DNA from: Sipunculus nudus | Taxonomy: Eukaryota > Annelida > Sipuncula > Golfingiida > Sipunculidae | Assembly: GCA_026874595.1 (NCBI GenBank) | Contig: CM049306.1 | Location: 85,218,142 to 85,282,141 of the forward strand | Direction: 5' to 3' | DNA: 64,000 nt | In this document: positions 48,801-57,224 of the stretch, one piece after another | Layout: each line of letters begins with the position of its first letter | Numbering within the stretch: the first letter of the stretch is position 1 | The notes under the pieces: model-generated | The model's input: the letters and a program-made list of their open reading frames with translations, nothing else | Database searches by the model: none | What the model was told of the DNA's origin: nothing | Translations under genes and position numbers: made by a program

Positions 48801-49290
48801 GTAGCTCATTAATTCTCGCACATTAATTGTCACAGATTATGGCAGAAGTAGGATATTCACTAGGCAATGTGTCACAAACTCTCTCACATGTCACTGAGAC
48901 AGTGTTGTAGCTTATTAATTGTCGCACATAGTCACTGCCACAGTATAGTAGCTTATTAATTGTCGCACATAGTCACTGCCACAGTATTGTTGCTTATTAA
49001 TTGTCACACATTGTCACTGAGACAGTATTGAAGCTATTTAATTGTTGCATTTAGTCACTGCAACAGTATTGTAGCTTATTAATTGTCACACTGGCATATA
49101 GTAACTGTGACAGTATTGTAGCTTATTTATTGTGCACATTGCAGCTGAGACAGCATTATAGCTTATTAATTGTCACATATAGTCACTGCGACAGTATTGT
49201 TGCTTATTTATTGTCGCACATTGTCACTGCAACAATATTATAGCTTATTGAATGTCGCATATAGTCCCTGCAACAGTATTGTAGTTCATT
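45825..49290 (+). repeat. About 41-bp hairpin satellite, roughly 80 copies
   Basis: The unit is approximately CACTGCGACAGTATTG, TAGCTTATTAATTGTCGCA, CATAGT, all in one orientation. TGCGACA and TGTCGCA in each unit are a 7-bp inverted pair around an AT-rich loop of about 18 bases. Base changes in one arm (GTGACA, GCAACA) are often matched by TGTCACA or TGTTGCA in the other arm. A longer variant with GGCAGAAGTAGGATATTCAC and ACAAACTGTCTCACATGT appears near 46886, 47570, 47800 and 48838, a higher-order insert. The array looks like repeat-spacer DNA but has no true spacers. Confidence 0.92.
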
Positions 49291-49510
49291 AATTGTTAGT
49301 CTCTCCAACAGACACCAGGTGCCGCTATCGCTCTGCTCCAGAACGTCTGTTATTGGACGCCATTTTCTTCTAAAACGGAACTGTTGTTTGGCATGCGCAA
49401 GGAACCCCCCTATTATCCCATCTATGCAATAGACAAGCAAAAGTGGATTATTTTTGCCACACAAGCAACAGTATTATTTACTTGTCTTTACTGGGGTCTG
49501 CCGGGTCTGT
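49291..49510. other. Short non-tandem spacer between the two satellites
   Basis: Unique sequence inside element E2 between the 41-bp array and the inverted 109-bp array, with CAGACACCAGGTGCCGC and GGACGCCATTTTC. It has no coding signal I can defend. Confidence 0.5.
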
Positions 49511-50585
49511 GTAAGAGCTCTGACTGTCGTCGTTGGCAGTGCTGCCACCACAAACTACTCCAAGAAGCCAGCACTGTTGTCGTCATCGTCATTGTCAGAA
49601 CCAAAAGGGAGGCAGCTTTGCTGTGACTGTCGTCGTCCGCAGTGCTGCCGCCACAAACTACTCCAAGAGGCCAGCACGGTCGTTGTCGTCCTCATTGGCA
49701 GAACCAACAGGGAGTAAGCTTTGCTGTGACTGTCTCCGTCGGCAGTGCTGCCGCCACAAACTACTCCAAGAAGCCAGCACTGTCGTCATCGTCGTCATTG
49801 GCAGAACCAAAAGGGAGGCAGCTTTGCTGTGACTGTCATCGTAGGCAGTGCTGCCGCCACAAACTACTCCAAGGTCCAGCACTGTCGTCGTCGTCATTGG
49901 CAGAACCAACAGGGAGTAAGCTTGCTGTGACTGTCGTCGTCGGCAGTGCTGCCACCACAAACAACTCCAAGAGATTAGCACTGTCGTCATCGTCGTCCTT
50001 TGCAGAACCAACAGGGAGGCAGCTTTGCTATTACTGTCGTCGTCAGCAGTGCTGCCGCCACAAACTACTCCAAGAGGCCAGCACGGTCGTCGTCATCCTC
50101 ATTGGCAGAACCAACAGGGAGTAAGCTTTGCTGTGACTGTCGTCGTCGGCCGTGCTGCCGCCACAAACTACTCCAAGAAGCCAGCACTGTCGTCATCATC
50201 GTCATTGGCAGAACCAAAAGGGAGGCAGCTTTGCTGTGACTGTCATTGTAGGCAGTGCTGCCGCCACAAACTACTCAAAGAGGCCAGCACGGTCGTCGTC
50301 GTCCTCATTGGCAGAACCAACAGGGAGTAAGCTTTGCTGTGACTGTCTCCGTCGGCAGTGCTGCCACCACAAACAACTCCAAGAGGCTAGCACTGTCGTC
50401 GTCGTCGTCATTGGCAGAACCAACAGGGAGGCAGCTTTGCTATTACTGTCGTCGTCGGCAGTGCTGAGGCCAGCACTGTCGTCGTCGTCGTCATTGGCAG
50501 AACCAACAGGGAGTAAGCTCTGCTGTGACTGTCGTCGTAGGCAGTGCTGCCATCACAAACTGCTGTTGTTGGCAGTGCTGCCGAA
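49511..50585 (+). repeat. 109-bp GC-rich satellite, array 2, inverted relative to array 1
   Basis: About ten units are the reverse complement of array 1: GACTGTCGTCGTCGGCAGTG, CTGCCGCCACAAACTACTCC, AAGAGGCCAGCAC and GTCGTC runs, then CATTGGCAGAACCAACAGGG. The frames at 49533-50781 on this strand are the same repeat peptides seen on the minus strand of array 1. Confidence 0.92.
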
Positions 50586-50935
50586 TGAACACCATTTTGA
50601 GTATAGGCAGATGCATCTGACAGAATATGCATCCTTAGCATGTGGATGCATTCAGGGTAGGCAGATGCATCTGAAAGAATGTGCACACTGGCATACTGTG
50701 AGTCTTGGATGCATTTGGGGAGTGTGTCTTCAGTTGGTGATCCTCCGTGCCCCTTGCATCCACAGTGTTAGAAAGGTTTAAGGGGAATCAACACATATAT
50801 GCTATATATAAGGTTGGTAGGGACATGGAGGATTCCCCGATAAAGGACTATGTGTGATCTATACACATGCAATATTTCAGGGAGATATATCAAACCAGTC
50901 CTGAAATTTTAACATGGATGTCTGCAGCGTAAACA
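50586..50935. other. Element E2 interior with GCAGATGCATCTGA repeats
   Basis: GGCAGATGCATCTGA occurs twice (about 50608 and 50660) near other GGATGCATT phrases, a small local repeat with an internal ATGCAT palindrome. No coding content. Confidence 0.5.
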
Positions 50936-51416
50936 TAAATGATGGTGGCGCCACCTGTCATTAAATCAAGAATGCTATCCAGGATGAATACACATGCAAA
51001 ATTTCAGGTGAATAAGTCCAACCACTGCAGATATACGAGTGATTTTATCCCAAGGCAGATGAACAGATGGACACCGTGCAAAAAATGGTTGCAGGTGGCG
51101 CCACCATTTTTTATGTATGTTATAAAGCTGTCCAAGGGCTACACTTGTGCAAAATTTTTAGCCTGATTTGTCAAACAAGTCCGAAGATCTGTGGCCTAAT
51201 GTGTCAAAACAGACACACAGATAGACGCACTGGAGAGAGAAAAGGTCAGAGGTCAACACAAATATTTTGGCACCAGTTCACATGTGACCTGATAATCATG
51301 TAAAGTTTCAGAAAAATCTGTCCAGTGGTCTCAGAGTTCTATTCCGGAAACGAACGCCGCGGCAGCAGCGGAACCTGGTCAAAAACATAGTATCCACAAA
51401 AGTTTGTTTTGGCAGA

Positions 51417-52486
51417 TACAATTACAAGTTTATAAACATTGGATTTTTATTTGTTCAAGGCCAAACAAGTTCATAGCCCTGATCTGTGCTACATAATGAT
51501 AGCACAGACTAAGTTTTAGTCAGAATGAAAGGAAAACAAATACTTAAGCAAACTGAATTATTCCTATGTAATGATAAACATTTATTTCCGTGAAAATCCT
51601 TTATAAATTTTTTAATATTCATCCCATGCATTTTATTATTGTTTCACAAGAATGACATCAGCCTATTTCTAATATCACGGCTGTGAACAAACGGAAGATT
51701 ATATTAACATACTGACGTTAACACAAATGAGAACATAAAATTTACCAATATATATTTTACAGGACTGGAAGAGTTACTGTAAATGTGAGACGTGATATTA
51801 TTCTGTTTGCCAATCAAATAACATATTCTAAATTCCAAAAGTTTACCGAGTATTATGTTTCCCCTTTTTGAACAGGCAGCTGATGATATAAAATACATTC
51901 ACTTACAAACTCTATCACCATGAATGATGCATGTAAACAAACTATAGGTGTCTGCAATCACCAAGAAATCAAAAGAGATGGCTGCCCCCCTCCCTCTCCC
52001 CTAAGTCAAATATGTGGTGCATGACCTTGGAAATTTGATCAAGGTCAACCACTAAATATCAATTGCAAATCCATAAACTATGAAAATGACCCATATTAGA
52101 GATCTAGCACAAACACAGAAAAAAAACATAAAATGAAAAAGAAAGGAAAAAAACTGAAATTTTTTTCACTCAGGATGACCTAAGAGGCCTACCCAAAAAT
52201 TGATATTGAAATAAACTCATACACCCCTCAAAGCCTCCCCTCCCTTCAAGGGGAGAATTAATTGCTTCAAGTGCTTTTGGTTCAAGCAAAATAATACTCA
52301 CATAATACACCAGACATACAAAACAGCTAACATTTGAATATGCCCTACACTGTCTCAAATTTCAAATATGATTGTCTCAAACAGCACTAGCTTCAAACTT
52401 AACTGATAAATAGTTTACACAGATATGATTACTTAAATATTTGAGATTTGTGTTTACAATAATTGTATAAGGGATAGCTATTGCAC
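51417..52486. other. Noncoding; 3' flank of CCDC51
   Basis: AT-rich DNA on the 3' side of CCDC51. Part will be its 3' UTR, but no clear AATAAA is seen close to the stop. Confidence 0.4.
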
Positions 52487-53365
52487 CTATGTTCCCTTGA
52501 ATATATAATACAATGCTGGAACACTCAAGGCAAATGCACCATAAATAAACGTTACACTCCAGACAGAATTATTCTTGAGTTTTTGCTCTAGATTTCTTTC
52601 AGCATCTTTAATTAACACAGCTATATCAGGGTTAGTGTACAGCACGTTGCCCTCAGGATCCTTAGTGGTTGCAGTGGCTAGGACCTCCTTTAAATGATTC
52701 ATATCTTCTCTCAATCTGGCATCTTGCTGTTTGATAAAGTCCATTATTTCTTTGGTTTGTTTTGCTAGCTGCTCTGACGAGGCAGTTTTCATGTCTACAT
52801 CTGATAAAGAAGTCACTCTCGGTTTTGTTGTTTTGTTAGTTTCACCTTCGTCCTGGGTGACTAATCCCTTGAGCTCCATTACAAAAGTATTCATTCTATT
52901 TTCCTGTTTCTCCAGTAATTGAGATAACTGTACCACAGACCCTTTCAGTTCAGTACCACTCCCTGCTGAGTCTTTAACTATTCCTCTCAATTCCTTCATC
53001 CTGCGGTAATTATTTATCGTTGTACCAATTATCCCAATTAAAGCTCCTACCGCTGATCCTATGATGGACCAGTACTTAGTTCTTTCAGCCCTGGCCCTCT
53101 CTTTTTCATGACTCTCACGAACAGCAGAACTGAGCTCAGTGAATGCCTCCTTTTCTTTTTTCTCCATAGATGTCAGCACCAGTCCTATGCTGTCCCTCCT
53201 CTTTATAATCTCCACCTCCTGCTGAACAAGCTCTAGATATCTTTCATCCCCTCTATGTAGTTTTTCCAGCTGTTTATTAAGGACCTGGAGCTCGTTCTGG
53301 ATCTGTGTCATCTCTTCCTGTTTTTCTCTCCGGTCTGTCTGAGCCTTGAGAAATAATTTTTCCCC
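52487..53365 (-). CDS. CCDC51: CCDC51 exon 2 (coiled coil, both membrane segments)
   Basis: The acceptor TTTCACAG lies at 53373-53366 and the first codons are Gly-Glu-Lys-Leu-Phe. The frame continues upstream of the acceptor to an ATG at 53422, but that stretch (FRKKYVVFEECYFC) is intron, not part of the family. The stop is at 52489-52487. Confidence 0.88.
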   Translation of the reverse strand, partial: GEKLFLKAQTDRREKQEEMTQIQNELQVLNKQLEKLHRGDERYLELVQQEVEIIKRRDSIGLVLTSMEKKEKEAFTELSSAVRESHEKERARAERTKYWSIIGSAVGALIGIIGTTINNYRRMKELRGIVKDSAGSGTELKGSVVQLSQLLEKQENRMNTFVMELKGLVTQDEGETNKTTKPRVTSLSDVDMKTASSEQLAKQTKEIMDFIKQQDARLREDMNHLKEVLATATTKDPEGNVLYTNPDIAVLIKDAERNLEQKLKNNSVWSVTFIYGAFALSVPALYYIFKGT

Positions 53366-56051
53366 CTGTGAAATACAAAAATAACATTCCTCAAATACAA
53401 CATATTTCTTTCTGAAATTCATGAAATTAAAGAAAGAGCCATTTTACAAAAAGCTTATGTAATGCTGTTCATATAATAAAACCCTTGAAGACCCCTTTAA
53501 TGTACATGATCATTCTTGACTTATAGTAAGAACTAAACATACCTATCAAAGGTTTCTTTTTGTTCAACTCCCCTAGAAAACCATGTATCTTACATATTTG
53601 TCATGACTTTGCAATTTGTATGCTGAAAAAGAACCAGGTGTACAAAAGGATTATCGGCATAGACCATAAACGTCGACATTTTCAATGGCTATTTTGTCAT
53701 TACAAACAGGGTTAGTATGTGCTTGGAAGAACGACAACAAGCCATGTAGGACAAAACAAGCATTTCAGACCACACATTTTTCTACCATTTAACAACTTTC
53801 ATATCATTAAGACAGGTAGATATGATTACCCCATGGACCTTTCACAAGTCCTGAGTGCAGAACACTAGGTTATATTTGTATCGCGAGTGCCTAGCCCTCA
53901 ATGGAGCCTCTTTGAGAATCATCTTTGATTTGTTTATATATATATATATATATATATATTTATTACTCAACCCATTATGATATTATTTTACAAGATCAAA
54001 ATAATTTATTATAATACTATCATATTTATGAAATATTAAGAATTTAGATTTTTTCTTAGACAATGATTTTTTTCATTGCACAATTTATATTGAGTAAATT
54101 TATTCATCTGATATGGCAGAAACTCAAATATTTATTATTTCATGAACATGTTGTAATTCTGTTTAGAAAACTATATCCTTTGCTCTCATTAAGGATATTA
54201 AAAATTAAAGAGTGGGCAGGTTTAAGATTTAACATTGGCAGCATTAATATAAATTTATTTCCATAATGGTACTCAATGTAATAAAGATTTTGAGCAGTGA
54301 ATGTCTTATCATATTTTTGGCAAAAATTATGTCCATGTATAAATACTAACATAAGCAAAATTTTTGAAGTATGCACTATAAGTATTTACACTTTTTAGAT
54401 CTACCTCAAGGAAAAATAAACTTAATATCATAAGAATGAAAGTTTTTTTTTCAAAAATACTTTGTAAGAATTCCATAATTCTATTTAGTTGTCTTATGAA
54501 TTAAAGACTAATATAGTTAGGAAATGCACTTTGATGGCAATACTAAAGTATACTGTGGTTCGCTTTTTATTTGCGGGGCTCAATTTTCACACTTGTCAAA
54601 TTTTTCGAAGTTTCACAGGGTTCCATTTTCGCAATGGGGCATATATTAATATTTTAATAACACCAAAATAGGTATGAATTCTGTATTACACAAAGTTATG
54701 TATTGCTCAAACAACAATGACTGTCACTGCCTGAACCTGGAAATGCCGCTTCAAAGGGGCACTGGTTTCGCAGCTTGGCCATTACATAATAATTTAAATA
54801 GTGCCCTCCACTCTACCTTAATCATATCATGTTAGGATTACTTAAAAGAAAAGTTGTTCCATGGAAATAAAAAGTTGGTTACAGAAGAGGTAATATCTCT
54901 GAAGCGGCCGCGCACGGAAGGTCTGCCTGATCTCATGAGTATGACTGTGAAGAAAGAACAGAGTTACTCTAATCGGTGAATGATCAGATCAACCGACAGC
55001 CAACAAAGCGTATGCGGGGAGAATTCAAGCAGTTCGACCAAGACAAACCACTTGCAATCCCTATTTCATGAATAAAATAAGACATGCAGAACTGCAGGTG
55101 AGAACCAAGTATTTTTTTAAAATAAAACTAGATCGGAGACATGTTGCAGGGTGTGATGAACATGATCGTAATTTGGATTACATGTATTTCCCACTGATGA
55201 CCAATATATTGTCACCTGGTGGTAACTACAGAGACTATTTTTCCATGACAGCAAGGTTTCATATCTGGGTGGTTTCAATTTTGCGGCTTTTCCCCAACTG
55301 CACATTTGGAATTCGAAACAGCTGCAAATAACAAGCCAACCACAGTTAATACGGTGGGTGGTTTTAAATTTGCACAAGTTTCAAATTCATGAAAGAGAAT
55401 AATTACAAAAATTAAAACTTTGTGAATAAAATGCACCATATAAAAAGTAAAGAGTCATTTAATATAGAACTATTAGAAGGTTTAAAAGCATATTACTTTA
55501 TGTATTTATCAATATAGGGGTAAAAGTTGAAGACTGATATTAAAAATAACAAATATTTTTATTACCTGTGAATGAAGGATTAAGATGCTAAAAATAATAA
55601 AGTTATGAATATCAGTTTTATATATATAAAACTAATTCTTAGACATATATTCCATTCAAAATAATTCAAGTAGTATTATTCTGCATATTGTTTGTATGGT
55701 TGGGTTTTGAAAATGATGCTATCGCGAAAAGGGCGATCCACGAAATTTAAACCTCGCGAATATGAAGCCAATGACCGTATATGGTACGTGATCAGATTAA
55801 TTGACCAAAGTCCTTGCCTCAATAACTTTGTTTTGAGCCTCTCTGACATCAGTCAATCCCACAAAGTCCTCATAGGAATGTAACCATTTTTCTGCCCTGC
55901 CGCCGGTCATATCACTGATTGTTTTGTCTGTCTGGGGATTCCCAGTAATGACCGACCTACACTGATACACCGTCACTGGCTGAAATCTAATCAGCTGAGC
56001 GAAATGTTTGGACTCCAGTGTCCGTCTCCATGCTGTCAAGGAGGCTGCCAT
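52487..56051 (-). CDS. CCDC51: CCDC51 / mitochondrial potassium channel MITOK, two coding exons
   Basis: Coding exons are 56051-55818 (78 codons) and 53365-52487 (292 codons plus stop), total 370 residues; the vertebrate protein is about 410. The N-terminus is basic and Ser/Arg-rich, like a mitochondrial presequence. Residues 57-72 carry the family motif with Y-E-D-F-V-G-L-T-D-V-R-E-A-Q. Residues 79-175 are coiled coil, including R-G-D-E-R-Y-L-E-L. R-E-S-H-E-K-E-R-A-R-A-E-R-T-K-Y-W (161-177) leads into TM1 (about 176-195). TM2 is near 346-367, with the C-terminus ending FKGT. In mammals it is the pore subunit of the ATP-sensitive K+ channel of the inner mitochondrial membrane, partnering ABCB8. 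Divergent from EMC3. The intron appears to use a GC donor. Confidence 0.9.
53366..55817 (-). other. CCDC51 intron
   Basis: About 2.45 kb, AT-rich. It contains a (TA)n at 53937-53960 and a TIR element at 54549-55782. On the minus strand it begins GCAAGGAC and ends CACAG. Confidence 0.7.
54549..55782. mobile_element. Mollusc-type TACTGTGGTT TIR element in the CCDC51 intron
   Basis: The left end TATACTGTGGTTCGCTTT..TTTGCGGGG and the right end CCTCGCGAATATGAAG..AATGACCGTATA are imperfect inverted repeats of about 35 bp. Related text appears inside at about 55230-55320 and again at 63716-63800 in an EMC3 intron. No transposase frame is present. The right end lies about 35 bases from the exon 1 splice donor. 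Confidence 0.5.
55818..56051 (-). CDS. CCDC51: CCDC51 exon 1 (presequence and conserved FVGL motif)
   Basis: Starts at ATG 56051-56049 and ends at GAG 55820-55818. The next minus-strand bases are GCAAGGAC. A GT exists 12 bases on (GTCAAT at 55805-55800), but using it would add four residues absent from the family and the site is a poor donor. A GC donor followed by AAGG matches the known GC-AG intron consensus and gives a gapless family alignment at the junction. Confidence 0.85.
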
Positions 56052-56055
56052 CTTC
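56044..56055 (-). promoter_or_regulatory. TISU-like start context of CCDC51
   Basis: The minus strand reads GAAGATGGCAGC around the start codon. The TISU/YY1 consensus is SAASATGGCGGC, so 11 of 12 positions match. TISU marks genes with very short 5' leaders, many of them mitochondrial. The match is seen; the function is inferred. Confidence 0.5.
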
Positions 56056-56268
56056 GGTGACCGTATGTAACATGAAAAGTATACTAGCCCGAATTTTTCC
56101 TCGGAAGAAATGGAAACTCAAAATTTTCGAGTTGCCTGAAGTTTCATACACTAAATCTAAGATTCAATCCTTTCTAGCTTTATTCTTAATTTAAAGTCAA
56201 ACTTACTTTTTATCAGTTATTTAATGTAATATGTGATCATAAAAATTATAATGATAATAATAATAATG

Positions 56269-56313
<45 letters not shown>

Positions 56314-56320
56314 TTAATAA

Positions 56321-56381
<61 letters not shown>

Positions 56382-56531
56382 GTAGAAGAAGAATATGGTA
56401 TAACATATATATTTGCTTGTAATATATTGTAACCATCTTAACCATGTTTTATTTTTTATGCCTTGGTCAACTGATTCAATCATAAAAATAGTCAATATAA
56501 TAATACTCATCATCATAATAACATAAATGAG

Positions 56532-56622
<91 letters not shown>

Positions 56623-57075
56623 TAATAACAATAATTATAAAATGATAATAATAAAATAAAAATAGTAATATTTTAAAATTATAACACAAATAAAACTATA
56701 ATTGTTAATGTTAAGATATATATGCATTTGCAGAAAATAAACAAGGTCCAAATCTTGGGATATAAAGGGTAAATGTCTTTAGATTTTACCGAAAATATGT
56801 TTCTGAGTGTTTTTTTCTTATATATAAGGTATTGCTCATTAAAAAGTTCATTTTTACTCGCATTTAATATTTTATATAACGTATTCATACATTTAAAATT
56901 TCTGTCCGCAAATCCGTTGTTTAATTTTGATGCTACACCGGATACTGAGGCGTTTCCCAACAACTAGACTTACTACCTGCTGAAAATTTATATTTAGATC
57001 ACATCCAAGTTCAATCTGGAACTGAAAAGTAAACTTTTGGGCTAGGTACCAATCTATTTATTCAGCATCCCCGAG
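56052..57075. promoter_or_regulatory. Divergent CCDC51-EMC3 intergenic region with (AAT)n
   Basis: Only 1,024 bases separate the two start codons, so the region should hold both promoters. It carries long AAT-type microsatellites at about 56250-56385 and 56530-56640. No TATA box is obvious close to either start. The frames in the microsatellite (poly-Ile) are artefacts. Confidence 0.5.
56250..56640. repeat. (AAT)n microsatellites, two blocks
   Basis: Blocks of ATAATA with occasional GAT interruptions lie at about 56250-56385 and 56530-56640, with unique DNA between. Confidence 0.9.
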
Positions 57076-57224
57076 ATGGCAGAACTGTTATTAGATTCAG
57101 AAATCCGATTATGGGTATTCTTGCCCATCGTTATTATTACTTTCCTTGTTGGTATCATCAGACATTATGTGACGATACTTTTCACCACAGATAAAAAGGT
57201 AGAATTACAACAGCTAGGAGACAG
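57076..57224 (+). CDS. EMC3: EMC3 exon 1
   Basis: 49 codons plus two bases, donor GACAG|GTGAGA. An earlier GT after AAAAAG (57200) would drop conserved residues and is not used. The start context CCGAGATGGCAG partly resembles the TISU motif. Confidence 0.93.

Larger units (their letters stand above)
42229..51416 (-). mobile_element. Helitron/HINE-like element E2, giant copy with mirrored satellite core
   Basis: On the minus strand the element starts TGTATCTGCCAAAA (51421-51408), or at the TC inside it. It ends with a subterminal inverted copy of that box (GGCGGATACA, 42263-42272), a hairpin GTAGCCG-CTTGT-CGACTAC and, nine bases on, CTAG (42232-42229), then T. A hairpin followed by CTRR and a T flank is the Helitron 3' end rule, and the 5' TC preceded by A also fits. 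The core holds 109-bp units (42.6-45.8 kb), about 41-bp units (45.8-49.3 kb) and 109-bp units in reverse (49.5-50.6 kb), with E2-type 280-bp material near both ends. No Rep/helicase is present. At 9.2 kb it is six times longer than the copy at 60 kb. Confidence 0.7.

Noticed and set aside
45825-49290. CRISPR-like look of short regular repeats
   Set aside because: Units are contiguous, the parts between conserved boxes are not unique spacers, there are no cas genes, and the DNA is eukaryotic.
49454-50781. Plus-strand frames up to 209 codons
   Set aside because: They are the inverted copy of the same 109-bp satellite, so they are the same artefact.
53366-53422. In-frame ATG start for CCDC51 at 53422
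   Set aside because: The 19 codons from that ATG match no family sequence and are cut off by a good acceptor (TTTCACAG). Homology continues in the exon at 55818-56051 instead.
56217-56516. Poly-isoleucine frame
   Set aside because: Translation of an AAT microsatellite.
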